Below, piece by piece: positions 17,511 to 25,778 of a stretch of 64,000 bases of DNA (position 1 is its first letter; every line of letters starts with the position of its first letter). The translations under genes and the position numbers were made by a program. Below the pieces are notes generated by a model. It made no database searches. It saw only the letters and a program-made list of their open reading frames with translations, and was not told where the DNA came from. Source of the stretch: Leucobacter sp042726155 (GTDB taxonomy: Bacteria > Actinomycetota > Actinomycetes > Actinomycetales > Microbacteriaceae); assembly GCF_042726155.1 (NCBI RefSeq), contig NZ_JBHXHV010000002.1, positions 434,001 through 498,000 of the forward strand, in the 5' to 3' direction.

Positions 17511-18305
17511 CTACTCGGGCGGCGTGAAGCGGCCATCAATGGCGGTCCAGCCGCCGTCGACCACGAGGGTTGATCCCGTTACAAACGATGACGCGTCCGA
17601 CGCGAGGTACACGACCGCACCCGCCAGCTCGTCCGGTCGCGACCAGCGGCCGAGCGCCGATTTCTGCGCGTACGCGTCGTACCAGGCGTCATTGGCTTTG
17701 ATCTGCGCCGTGAGCGGGGTTTCGACTACACCGGGCGCCACGACGTTGACCCGCACACCCTGAGCGCCGTACTCGGCGGCCGCGGTCTTCGCGAGTTGCA
17801 CGAGCCCCGCCTTCGTCGCCGCGTACACGCCCTGCCCGGGCTCAACGACCTGCGCCCGGATCGACGCGAAACCGATGATCGAACCCCCGCCGTTGGCCGC
17901 GAAGCGCGTGCCGAAGTGGCGAATCAGCTGGAACGATGCGCGCAGATTCAGGTTCACCACGCGGTCGAACTCGTCGAGCGTGTAATCGGCCATGCGCTTG
18001 CGCACGTTGGTCGCGGCGGTGAACACGAGCGCGGAGGCCGTGCCGAAACGCTCCGCGGCGGCTACCACTGCGTCGTCGTCGAGCACGTTCAGTTCGAACG
18101 CCTCGGCAACGCCGCCGCGCTCTGTGATGAGCGCGACCGTCGCCTGAGCACCGTCAAGCGAGTAATCGGCGACGACGACGTGCGCCCCCTGAGCCGCGAG
18201 CGCCTGCGCTGACTCGCGGCCGATGCCGCTGCCAGCCCCGATCACGACGACGGTGCGCCCGTCGAGGCGGAAAAGCTGCGAGTAGTCGATCTGCGAGTGG
18301 CTCAT
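17511..18305 (-). CDS. Short-chain dehydrogenase/reductase
   Basis: This 264-residue classical SDR has the nucleotide-binding motif GAGSGIG near residue 23, the catalytic serine in IIGFASIRAQ, and YAATKAG for the Tyr-x3-Lys pair. The C-terminus ends in the usual LVVDGGW. It oxidises or reduces an alcohol/ketone with NAD(P). The acidic residue after the second strand (VVVADYS) favours NAD(H). Its ATG overlaps the ALDH stop by four bases (ATGA), so the two enzymes are coupled. The pair could convert an alcohol or aldehyde to an acid in the FadR-linked catabolic block. The substrate is unknown. Confidence 0.85.
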   Translation of the reverse strand: MSHSQIDYSQLFRLDGRTVVVIGAGSGIGRESAQALAAQGAHVVVADYSLDGAQATVALITERGGVAEAFELNVLDDDAVVAAAERFGTASALVFTAATNVRKRMADYTLDEFDRVVNLNLRASFQLIRHFGTRFAANGGGSIIGFASIRAQVVEPGQGVYAATKAGLVQLAKTAAAEYGAQGVRVNVVAPGVVETPLTAQIKANDAWYDAYAQKSALGRWSRPDELAGAVVYLASDASSFVTGSTLVVDGGWTAIDGRFTPPE

Positions 18306-19870
18306 GCGGTCGTCTCCTGGGCGGTGCCGGTGGGGCGGGTCGGACGGGCGGGGCGGATCATCGCCATGCGAGTCACGGTGAACTCCTCGATCGCGAAGCG
18401 CGGGCCCTCGCGTCCAATGCCGGAGTCTTTGACGCCGCCGTAGGGCATGATGTCTGAGCGGAATCCCGGGATCTCGTTCACGACCACGCCCCCGACCTCG
18501 AGACGCTCGATTGCGTCGAACGCGCTCGCGAGTGACGCCGTGTAGATCGCGGCCTGCAGTCCGTACCGCGAGGCGTTCACGAGGGTGATCGCCTCGTCGA
18601 TCGAGTCGACGACCGTGAGGCAGACGACCGGCCCGAAGATCTCCTCGCACCACACGTCGACGTCGGCGGGCACATTACCGAGCACGACGGGGTTCACGTG
18701 GGCGGCGGCACCCTCCCCCGGGCCCTCGGTGAGTAACGTCGCACCGGCGGCGAGCGCGCGATCGATCATGGCGCGGATGCGCTCCCCCGAGGCCGCATTG
18801 ATGACGGGCGCGACATTGGTCGCGAGATCACGAGGATCGCCCACAACCAGTTCGCGCATGCGTTCGACGAGGCGGGTGGAGAAGCGCTCGGCGATCCCGC
18901 GCTCGAGCACGACGCGCTGCACCGAGATGCACGCCTGCCCGTTCGCGTAGAAGCCGCCGCGCAGCACGGCATCGACAGCGGCTTCGAGGTCGGCGTCGGC
19001 GGCGACGATGAAGCCGGTGTTCGATCCAAGTTCAAGCACGACCTTGCGGGGTGCGGCCTGCTGGGCAATGAGATGGCCGATCTTCGCCGAGCCCGTGAAC
19101 GACACAATCTGCGCGCGCGGGTCACGCACGAGCGTCTCCCCGACAACCGGGTCGCCGTTGACGAGCTGCGCCGCGGCCGCGGTGACGCCGTGCGCGGCGA
19201 GCACTTCCCGGGTCATGGCGAGCAACTCGATCGTGGCGAGCGGCGTGTTCGGCGCCGGCTTGATGATCACGGGGCAGCCGGCGGCGATCGCGGGGGCGAG
19301 CTTGTGCGTCGCGAGCAGCAGCGGGTAGTTGAAGCCGGCAATGCCGACCACGATGCCGGCGGGCTTGCGGGTGTAGTAGCCGATCATGCCGCGGCCGAGC
19401 TCCTGCAGGTCGAGCGGCACGGTCTCACCGTGGATGCGCGACACCTCCTCAGCGGTGGCCTCGAGCGTCACGAGGGTGCGGCTCACCTCGGTGCGGCAGT
19501 CGACGCGCGGCTTGCCCGTCTCAAGCACGAGTAAGTCTTCAAGGCGCCCGGCGGCCTCTCGCACACGGGCCGTCAGATCCGTCAGGATCGCCTTGCGCTG
19601 CGCCGTGGTCAGCGCCGCGACGGCCGCCCGCGCCGCATCGGCAGCGTCGAGCGCGTCTCGCGAATCGTCTGCGCCACTCACGGGCACCTGCGCGAAGACG
19701 CTGTCGTCGTAGGGGAACACGACGTCAGCGGTCGCGCCGGTGACGCGCCAGCCTTCCCCGATCGGCAGGGCTCCGGCGGGCGCGAGGAGATTCAGTGACT
19801 CACGCAAGGCGCTCTCGCCGCGCGTCACGGCGGGCATTCCTGTGACTGCGAGATCTGGTGCGTCTGACAT
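18302..19870 (-). CDS. Aldehyde dehydrogenase (NAD(P)-dependent)
   Basis: This 522-residue ALDH superfamily protein has the catalytic Cys in NGQACISVQRV, the general-base Glu in VLELGSNTG, the cofactor loop SFTGSAKIG and the C-terminal EEIFGPVV region. It oxidises an aldehyde to an acid. The ATG at 19870 (MSDAPDLAV) follows an AGGGAG site within a duplicated TGCTGCTCCC stretch. It is divergent from the LeuB-like gene, and a FadR-type box lies between them. It resembles the benzaldehyde or succinate-semialdehyde group, but the specificity cannot be assigned. Confidence 0.87.
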   Translation of the reverse strand: MSDAPDLAVTGMPAVTRGESALRESLNLLAPAGALPIGEGWRVTGATADVVFPYDDSVFAQVPVSGADDSRDALDAADAARAAVAALTTAQRKAILTDLTARVREAAGRLEDLLVLETGKPRVDCRTEVSRTLVTLEATAEEVSRIHGETVPLDLQELGRGMIGYYTRKPAGIVVGIAGFNYPLLLATHKLAPAIAAGCPVIIKPAPNTPLATIELLAMTREVLAAHGVTAAAAQLVNGDPVVGETLVRDPRAQIVSFTGSAKIGHLIAQQAAPRKVVLELGSNTGFIVAADADLEAAVDAVLRGGFYANGQACISVQRVVLERGIAERFSTRLVERMRELVVGDPRDLATNVAPVINAASGERIRAMIDRALAAGATLLTEGPGEGAAAHVNPVVLGNVPADVDVWCEEIFGPVVCLTVVDSIDEAITLVNASRYGLQAAIYTASLASAFDAIERLEVGGVVVNEIPGFRSDIMPYGGVKDSGIGREGPRFAIEEFTVTRMAMIRPARPTRPTGTAQETTA

Positions 19871-19950
19871 TGCTGCTCCCTGCTGCTCCCTGTCGAGATG
19901 CGAAAGTGCTGGCGTTGCGCGCGGCAAAAGTGTGCAGCCATCGCGCCGAG

Positions 19951-19972
19951 TGGTCTTACCATTTAATATAGT
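19951..19972 (+). promoter_or_regulatory. FadR-type operator with overlapping promoter
   Basis: TGGTCTTACCA (19951-19961) fits TGGTnnnACCA exactly. TATAGT at 19967-19972 is a good -10 for the LeuB-like gene. Over 25 bases the site shares 19 positions with the box at 9536 next to the FadR-type gene, which suggests a shared regulator. Confidence 0.6.
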
Positions 19973-20027
19973 TCACCACAGGCCCATCTCCAAGGCGCAG
20001 CGGCCGCGCGCCCCGAAAGGATCGACC

Positions 20028-21155
20028 ATGACGAACAGCTACGCCATCGCGGTACTCCCAGGCGACGGCATTGGCCCCGAGGTCGTCGGGTGCGCGCTCG
20101 AGGTACTCGACGCCGCCGAACAGCGTTTCGGCTTCACCACCGAGCGCAGCACCTACGCGGCTGGCGCGAATCACTACCTCGAGACCGGTGAACTCTTCGA
20201 CGCGGTCGAGGCGCAGCTGCGCGAGGCGGATGCGATCCTGTTCGGTTCTATGGGCGACCCTCGGGTCGCCCCGGGAATACTGGAGCGCGGCTTCATTCTT
20301 GAGATGCGCCAGCGATTTCAGCAGGCGGCGAACGTGCGGCCCGTGCGCCTCTACCCCGGGGTGCCGACACCGATCGCCGGCGTGACGCCCGAGCGGTGCG
20401 AGCTCGTGATCGTGCGCGAGAACACCGAGGGCGCGTACGTCGGCCGCGGATCGACCGTGCACGCAGGCACCACCAACGCCGTAGCGATGCAGGAATCGCT
20501 CAACACCTACGCGGGCATCGAGCGCGTCGTGGACTTCGCGTTTCGGTTGGCCGTCGGTCGCCGCAGGCGTCTGACGCTCTGCCACAAGACGAACATCCTC
20601 GTTGCAGCGGGGCAACTGTGGCAGCGTGTCGTGGCCGATGTGGGTGCGCGTTACCCCGAGGTTGCGGTCGACTATGTGCACGTCGACGCGATGTGCTTCC
20701 ACCTGCCGCTGACCCCCGAGCGCTTCGACGTGGTCGTCACCGACAATCTGTTCGGCGACATCATCACTGACCTGGGCGCGGTCATTCAGGGCGGACTCGG
20801 GGTCGCGACCAGCGCGAACCTCAACCTCGACGGCAGTGCGCCGAGCATGTTCGAGGCGATTCACGGCTCCGCGCCCGACATCGCCGGGACGGGCTGGGCA
20901 AACCCGGCCGGCGCCATCCTGTCGCTCGCACTGATGCTTGGACACCTTGGCGAGGGTGAGGCCGCGCGCGCGGTCGAGGCCGCGACTGTTGAGGTGCTCG
21001 GAGGTTTGCCAGCGCTCGCAGGGGCGGAGATGGGCGCGACGACCGCCGAACTCGGGGCGCGGATCGCCGCGATCGTGCGCGAGGGGCGCGCCAATATGGC
21101 ACTCGTGCCGGGGTCGTTGCTCGGAGTACTCGCGACAATTGAAGCTGCTCGGTAG
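20028..21155 (+). CDS. LeuB-like beta-decarboxylating dehydrogenase
   Basis: This 375-residue enzyme belongs to the isocitrate/isopropylmalate dehydrogenase family. It starts with IAVLPGDGIGPEVV and contains VRENTEGAYVGRGSTVHAG, the metal-binding aspartates in TDNLFGDIITDLG, and the cofactor region EAIHGSAPDIAG. The sequence follows the actinobacterial LeuB type. Its setting, divergent from an ALDH-SDR operon with a FadR-type operator and no leuA, leuC or leuD, argues for a catabolic paralog. It would oxidise and decarboxylate a malate-like 2-hydroxyacid. The ATG at 20028 follows GAAAGG. Housekeeping LeuB is the alternative. Confidence 0.78.
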   Translation: MTNSYAIAVLPGDGIGPEVVGCALEVLDAAEQRFGFTTERSTYAAGANHYLETGELFDAVEAQLREADAILFGSMGDPRVAPGILERGFILEMRQRFQQAANVRPVRLYPGVPTPIAGVTPERCELVIVRENTEGAYVGRGSTVHAGTTNAVAMQESLNTYAGIERVVDFAFRLAVGRRRRLTLCHKTNILVAAGQLWQRVVADVGARYPEVAVDYVHVDAMCFHLPLTPERFDVVVTDNLFGDIITDLGAVIQGGLGVATSANLNLDGSAPSMFEAIHGSAPDIAGTGWANPAGAILSLALMLGHLGEGEAARAVEAATVEVLGGLPALAGAEMGATTAELGARIAAIVREGRANMALVPGSLLGVLATIEAAR

Positions 21156-21173
21156 GCGGGAGCGGCGCGAGCC

Positions 21174-21230
21174 GGAGGCGACAAGAACTCCGCTCATACG
21201 GCCGTTTTAAGCGGAGTTTCTGTCGCCTCC
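21174..21230. repeat. Palindromic repeat family A, copy 1 (inverted orientation)
   Basis: Arms of 20 nt (21174-21193 and 21211-21230) match at 18 positions around a 17-nt loop. The right arm is GCGGAGTTTCTGTCGCCTCC. The complement of the loop carries TAAAACGG, the loop motif of the copies at 36390 and 38276, so this copy lies in the opposite orientation. It follows the LeuB-like gene. Confidence 0.85.
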
Positions 21231-21242
21231 AGGAGTGGGGCG

Positions 21243-21248
21243 TAGTCT
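21243..21248 (+). promoter_or_regulatory. -10 box for leaderless VOC transcript
   Basis: TAGTCT lies seven bases before the ATG. The preceding palindrome would insulate this promoter from the LeuB-like gene. Confidence 0.5.
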
Positions 21249-21255
21249 CGCGAGC

Positions 21256-21699
21256 ATGACAGTGCAGCGGCTTGACCACACCAGCATTGTGGTGCGAGAT
21301 CTCGAATCAGCAATCACGTTCTTCACCGAACTCGGGCTCGCGCTCGACGGCCGGGTACCCATAGCGGGCGATTGGGCCGACGCGGTGAACGGAATCGTCG
21401 GCCTACGCGTCGAGATCGCGATGATGCGCACGCCCGACGGACACGGCGCGCTCGAGCTCACCCGCTTCGACTCACCCGAACCAGTCGTTCAACAGCCCGA
21501 CGCCGCAACGCCGCAGGCGCTCGGCCTGCGCAGCATCATGTTCGCCGTGACCGACATTGACGCGACGCTCGAACGACTGCGCGCGGTCGGCGGCGAACTC
21601 ATCGGCGAAATCGCAAACTACGAGGGCATCTACCGACTCTGCTACGTCCGCGGCCCCGAACAGGTCATCGTGGCACTTGCGGAGGAGCAGCCGCGGTAG
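21256..21699 (+). CDS. VOC-fold (glyoxalase-like) protein
   Basis: This 147-residue protein has two beta-alpha-beta3 modules. It begins with RLDHTSIVVRDLESAI, and the second half has LRSIMFAVTDIDATLERL and a closing glutamate-containing strand. VOC proteins bind a metal and act as glyoxalases, epimerases, dioxygenases or drug-binding proteins. The first-module His is present (LDHT), and the ALELTRF strand supplies the Glu. The ATG at 21256 lies seven bases after a TAGTCT box, with no ribosome site, so the mRNA is probably leaderless. The function is not specified by the neighbours. Confidence 0.75.
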   Translation: MTVQRLDHTSIVVRDLESAITFFTELGLALDGRVPIAGDWADAVNGIVGLRVEIAMMRTPDGHGALELTRFDSPEPVVQQPDAATPQALGLRSIMFAVTDIDATLERLRAVGGELIGEIANYEGIYRLCYVRGPEQVIVALAEEQPR

Positions 21700-21802
21700 C
21701 TGGCCGGCTCCGCCGAGCCCACGGCCCTTCCACACCGCCGGCCCTGACCACACCGCGCCCGCCCCGCAAAGCCCCGCTACATCACCGAACCCCTTCCACG
21801 TC

Positions 21803-21872
21803 GCCGAGCCCCTTCCCGAAATGCGTGTTCGCGGGAGGGACTCGGCGAGACGGTAGGGACTCGGCGAGACGG
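21803..21872. terminator. Imperfect hairpin and 18-bp duplication between convergent genes
   Basis: GCCGAG-type arms (21803-21818 and 21832-21846) form an imperfect stem around TGCGTGTTCG. The right arm starts an 18-bp sequence, AGGGACTCGGCGAGACGG, repeated at 21836-21853 and 21855-21872. The block lies between the VOC and pyruvate oxidase genes and probably terminates both. Confidence 0.6.
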
Positions 21873-21913
21873 GCGGGGCTCAGCGAGCGCAGCGGCACCG
21901 CCGCCCGCTGCGC

Positions 21914-23638
21914 TCAGAACAGCTGGCGCCAGTTCGCGCGGGCCAGGTCGAGCAGCTCGTCGCCGCGGCCCGACATCACGGTGCGGATCGCGTAGAGCGC
22001 GAACCCCTTCACCTGCTCCGCGTTGATCGCGGGCGGCATCGAGAGTTCTTGGCGCTCGGTCACCACGTCGAGCAGCGCCGGGCCGTCGTGGGCGAGCACC
22101 TCGGCAAGCGCCTGCGGCAGATCCTCCGAGCGCTCCACGCGCCGCGAGAAAATACCGAGCGCCGTCGCGACGTCGGCGAAGTTCGGGTTCGCGAGATCGG
22201 TGCCGTAGTTGACGAATCCCGCCGCCTTCATCTCGAGTTCGACGAAGTTCAGCGATGCGTTGTTCACCACAATGGTCTTCACCGGCAGCTGGTTCTGGGT
22301 CAGCGTGATGAGCTCGCCGAGCATCATCGCGAGCCCGCCGTCACCGGCGAGCGCGACGACCTGTCGGTCGGGCTGCGCGGCCTGCGCACCGATGCCGTGC
22401 AACAGCGCGTTCGCCATCGAGCCGTGGTTGAACGACCCGATCAGGCGGCGCTTCCCGTTCATCGTGAAGTAGCGGGCAGCCCACACTGTGGGCGATCCGA
22501 CGTCCGCGGTGAACACCACGTCTTCGTCGGCCGCCTCGTCGAGCAGCTTGGCCAGGTATTGCGGGTGGATCGGCTGCTTGCGCTTCGACGGCACCGCCAG
22601 TTCGTCAAGCTTCGCGCGGGTCTTCGTGTAGTGCGCGCGGGCGTCGTCGAGGTGGCTCCGATCCCGACCCGGGGTGATGCGCTCGAGCAACGCATGCGCC
22701 GTGGCACCCGCGTCCCCCACGAGCCCGAGGTCCACCGGATGCCTGCGACCGATCTGCTCCCCCCGGATGTCGACCTGGATCGTCCGAGCTTTCTCCGGGT
22801 AGAACTGCGTGTACGGGAAGTCGGTGCCCAGCATCAGCAACGCATCGGCGCCATCCATCGCGCGGAAGCCGGAGGCGAACCCGAGCAGACCGGTCATACC
22901 CACATCGAACGGATTGTCGTACTCGATGAACTCCTTGCCGCGGAGGGCGTGCACGATGGGCGCGGCGAGGCGATCCGCCAGCGCTACTACCTGCTCGTGA
23001 GCACCCTCGACCCCCGCGCCCGCCAGGATGGTGACGCGCTTCGCACCGTTCAGCAGCTCGGCCGCGCGGTCCAGCTCTTCAGCGCTGGGCACGACCACGG
23101 GCCGTGCGCGCTCGATGAGATGCGTCGCCGTCGTCAGCGCGTCCGAGAGCGCCACGTCACCCGGAATCACCACGACCGCCACGCCACGGCGCTCAATCGC
23201 CGTGCGCATCGCGATCTCGAGCACGCGGGGCATCTGGCTCGGGCTCGCTACGTATTCGCTGTACACGCTCGCTTCGCGGAACAGGTCCTGCGGATGCGTT
23301 TCCTGGAAGTAGTTACTGCCGATCTCGCTCGTCGGAATGTGAGCGGCGATCGCGAGCACGGGAACGCGCGAGCGATTCGCATCGTAGAGTCCATTCACGA
23401 AGTGCAGGTTTCCGGGGCCGCAGGATCCGGCGACCACTGCCAACTCGCCCGTGACTGCCGCGTCGGCGGCCGCGGCAAACGCAGCCGATTCCTCGTGTCG
23501 TACGTGCACCCACCGGATCGAGCCGTCCTTGCGTAACGCATCGGTGAAGCCGTTCAGCGAGTCACCCGGCAGGCCGTACACGCGCTCCACGCCGTTGGTC
23601 TTGAGTGTTGCGACGATGTGTTCGGCGACAGTGGTCAT
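21914..23638 (-). CDS. poxB: Pyruvate oxidase / pyruvate dehydrogenase (quinone), PoxB-like
   Basis: This 574-residue ThDP enzyme matches the length of E. coli PoxB. The ThDP-activating glutamate is in VRHEESAAFA. The magnesium/ThDP motif GDGGLAMMLGELITLTQNQ is followed by the closing NNAS. The central FAD-binding domain contains LLMLGTDFPYTQFYP. It decarboxylates pyruvate oxidatively to acetate and CO2, passing electrons to membrane quinone or oxygen. The C-terminal end reads TVMSGRGDELLDLARANWRQ, consistent with the lipid-activated tail. The ATG at 23638 has a weak AAGG site. It is divergent from the DUF4870-type gene. Confidence 0.88.
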   Translation of the reverse strand: MTTVAEHIVATLKTNGVERVYGLPGDSLNGFTDALRKDGSIRWVHVRHEESAAFAAAADAAVTGELAVVAGSCGPGNLHFVNGLYDANRSRVPVLAIAAHIPTSEIGSNYFQETHPQDLFREASVYSEYVASPSQMPRVLEIAMRTAIERRGVAVVVIPGDVALSDALTTATHLIERARPVVVPSAEELDRAAELLNGAKRVTILAGAGVEGAHEQVVALADRLAAPIVHALRGKEFIEYDNPFDVGMTGLLGFASGFRAMDGADALLMLGTDFPYTQFYPEKARTIQVDIRGEQIGRRHPVDLGLVGDAGATAHALLERITPGRDRSHLDDARAHYTKTRAKLDELAVPSKRKQPIHPQYLAKLLDEAADEDVVFTADVGSPTVWAARYFTMNGKRRLIGSFNHGSMANALLHGIGAQAAQPDRQVVALAGDGGLAMMLGELITLTQNQLPVKTIVVNNASLNFVELEMKAAGFVNYGTDLANPNFADVATALGIFSRRVERSEDLPQALAEVLAHDGPALLDVVTERQELSMPPAINAEQVKGFALYAIRTVMSGRGDELLDLARANWRQLF

Positions 23639-23656
23639 GAATGCCTTGCCTTTCGT

Positions 23657-23683
23657 TTGGTGCGGTTGGTGCGGTTGGTGCGG
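23657..23683. repeat. 9-bp tandem repeat upstream of poxB
   Basis: TTGGTGCGG occurs three times head to tail in the presumed 5' untranslated region of poxB. A partial inverted repeat (CCATACGC near 23698 and GCGTATGG near 23750) follows further upstream. Either could affect poxB expression. Confidence 0.6.
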
Positions 23684-23825
23684 CGGTCAATTGCGACCAT
23701 ACGCCGCTCCGGCGGGCTGCGCGAGGGGGCTGCGCTGGGTTCGCGAGGAGCGTATGGCGACGGGTCGAATGGGGAGGTGCGGAGAAAAACGACGCTGGAT
23801 CCCGGATCGCCAACCGACTTTTCGC

Positions 23826-23831
23826 TAGCCT
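23826..23831 (+). promoter_or_regulatory. -10 box for leaderless 23838 transcript
   Basis: TAGCCT is followed by six bases and the ATG at 23838. No ribosome site is present. Confidence 0.5.
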
Positions 23832-23837
23832 GAAGAT

Positions 23838-24461
23838 ATGAGTTTCCCGGATCCTGGCCAGCAGCCGCCCGTTCCCAGCCAATATGCACCCCCGGCGGAT
23901 GCGAACGCGGTGGCTCCGGTGGACGCACCTGCTGCTCCGACAGCTGGGTCCGTGCAGCCGCAATACGCCCAGCCACAGTATGCGCAACCGCAGTACGCCC
24001 AGCCGCAGTACGCGCAACCGCAGTATGCCCAGCCACAGTACGCGCAACCCGCGCAGTATCCCCACTACGTGCGTCCCGTCACCGGGGCTGCTGCGTGGGC
24101 GCTCGGACTGATCGCCCTCGCGTTCATCCCGTTTCTCGCGGCCATCGCATCGTGTATCGCGATGTTGCTCGGCGGCGCCTCTGCCCGCAAGCGTGGCGGA
24201 ATTGCCGAGATCAACGGGCGCAACGCTATGAACTGGGCCCTGACCTATCTCATCGCCACGATCCTGCTCGTCGGCGGCCACTTCGTGTTGCTCTTCACTG
24301 CAGCACGGAACGGGTTGGTCTCAGGGTTTTATCCGCTCGGCATTCCCATCACCCTGTGGGCGATCATGACACTCGCGCACCTCGTGTTCTCGATTGTGGG
24401 GTTGTCGCGCGCCAACTCGGGCAAGACATTTTGGGCGCCCGCACTCCCCTTGATCCGCTAG
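23838..24461 (+). CDS. DUF4870-like membrane protein with QPQYA repeats
   Basis: This 207-residue protein has a cytoplasmic Pro/Ala/Gln/Tyr-rich N-terminus of about 75 residues with about six QPQYA-type repeats. A membrane domain with four hydrophobic segments follows. The stretch IAEINGRNAMNWALTYLIA matches the conserved core of DUF4870/Tic20-like proteins, in which a helix-loop ends in a xxRNAxNWxLT motif. The function of the family is not established. The repeat DNA has a 15-bp period at about 23961-24052, so copy number may vary between strains. It is divergent from poxB. Confidence 0.75.
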   Translation: MSFPDPGQQPPVPSQYAPPADANAVAPVDAPAAPTAGSVQPQYAQPQYAQPQYAQPQYAQPQYAQPQYAQPAQYPHYVRPVTGAAAWALGLIALAFIPFLAAIASCIAMLLGGASARKRGGIAEINGRNAMNWALTYLIATILLVGGHFVLLFTAARNGLVSGFYPLGIPITLWAIMTLAHLVFSIVGLSRANSGKTFWAPALPLIR

Positions 24462-24530
24462 CGGCAACGCAGGCGTTGAGTGCGCCGCGCCGAAGGGAAT
24501 GGCGACGGGTCCGAGTCAGTTGCACCCCGT

Positions 24531-25595
24531 GTGACTGAATCCCGCACCTTCGACAGCGTTGTGATCGGCGCGGGCCAGGCCGGGTTGTCGAGCTCCTTTC
24601 ACCTGCAGCGACTCGACATCTCGCACGTCGTGCTCGACGCTGACGAGTCGGCGGGCGGCGCGTGGCAGCATCGCTGGGACGCGCTCACGATGAGAGACGT
24701 GCACGGCGTCGCCGAGTTGCCGGGTTCGCTCCCGCCAGCCCGCACCGTGCAGCGCGCGAACCAGGCGATTCCCGCCTACTTCACCAAATACGAGCGGGAG
24801 CACGCACTTCCGGTGATCCGGCCCGTCCGTGTCGATCGCGTGGAGAACGACCCTGATCAGCAGCGCCTACTCACCGTCACAGCGGGCGATCGAGTATGGC
24901 GCACGCGCACCATCGTGAACGCGACGGGCACGTGGTCGCAGCCATTCATCCCCCGCTACCCCGGCATGGCCCAGTTCGCGGGTGAGCAATTTCATACGGT
25001 CGCGTACCCCGGGCCAGAGCACTTCATCGGCAAGCGCACGCTCGTGGTCGGCGGCGGAGCATCAGCGGTGCAGTTCTTAGGCGCGCTCGCGCCGATCACC
25101 GACACGATCTGGGTCACCCGCAGCGAGCCGATCTGGCGCACCGACGACTTCACGCCAGAGGCGGGCGCGGCGTCAGTCGCCCTCGTCGAGCAACGCGTTG
25201 CGGCCGGGCTCCCGCCGCAGAGCGTCGTCAGCGTGACCGGACTCATGCTGCGGGAGCAGGAGCGCGAAGCGGAGCGGCTCGGCGCCTACGCGCGCAGACG
25301 GCCGATGTTCGCCAGCATCGAACCCGACGGCGTGCGCTGGGCGGACGGCACGTTCGAGCGGGTCGACGCGATTCTGTGGGCGACGGGTTTTCGACCCGCG
25401 ATCGCGCACCTCGCACCACTGCACCTGCGCAGCCGCGCCGGAGGAATCCAGCTTGACCGCGCCGGGCGCGGCACGACGGCGGTCGTCGACCCGAGAGTGC
25501 AGCTCGTCGGGTATGGCCCCTCGGCGAGCACCATCGGTGCAAACCGCGCGGGGCGCGCCGCCGCGACGGGGGTGCGGCGGTACCTGGCGAGGTGA
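24531..25595 (+). CDS. FAD/NAD(P)-binding flavoprotein monooxygenase-like protein
   Basis: This 354-residue flavoprotein has an N-terminal FAD motif VVIGAGQAGLSSS and a second nucleotide motif LVVGGGASAVQFLG for NADPH near the middle. It also has the ATGTWSQPFIP and FAGEQFHTVAYPGPEHF stretches of the flavin-containing monooxygenase group, and a C-terminal WATGFRPAIAHL. It probably oxygenates a small molecule with NADPH and O2, or acts as a related reductase. The start is uncertain: GTG 24531 puts the FAD motif at the usual distance from the N-terminus, while GTG 24480 gives 17 more residues. Neither has a good ribosome site. Confidence 0.75.
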   Translation: MTESRTFDSVVIGAGQAGLSSSFHLQRLDISHVVLDADESAGGAWQHRWDALTMRDVHGVAELPGSLPPARTVQRANQAIPAYFTKYEREHALPVIRPVRVDRVENDPDQQRLLTVTAGDRVWRTRTIVNATGTWSQPFIPRYPGMAQFAGEQFHTVAYPGPEHFIGKRTLVVGGGASAVQFLGALAPITDTIWVTRSEPIWRTDDFTPEAGAASVALVEQRVAAGLPPQSVVSVTGLMLREQEREAERLGAYARRRPMFASIEPDGVRWADGTFERVDAILWATGFRPAIAHLAPLHLRSRAGGIQLDRAGRGTTAVVDPRVQLVGYGPSASTIGANRAGRAAATGVRRYLAR

Positions 25596-25624
25596 CGGGT
25601 GCGGGCGGGGTGCGGGCGGCTCGC

Positions 25625-25700
25625 GTTGCGCAAGCTATCTGCGTTCGGCAAGCCCGGATCGGGGTGGTTCGGCTTGCCGAACGCAGATCGCTTGCCGAAC
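25625..25700. repeat. Palindromic repeat family B, copy 1
   Basis: Arms of 30 nt (25625-25654 and 25671-25700) match at 27 positions around a 16-nt loop. Each arm carries an internal repeat of GTTCGGCAAG or a near variant. A second copy of the same arms, with a related CCCGATC-type loop, lies at 58611-58678. This copy sits between the convergent flavoprotein and NYN genes. Confidence 0.85.
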
Positions 25701-25778
25701 GCGACGCGCGGGCGCCGTGCGCGCCGTGCGGGCGGGAGCGCCGTGCGCGTTGCGCGGGCGCCAAGCGCGACGCGCGGC

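Noticed and set aside
24978..24995. Match to palindrome D arm inside the flavoprotein gene
   Set aside because: About 17 bases agree, but they encode FAGEQFHT, a motif conserved in this enzyme family, and the match stops abruptly.
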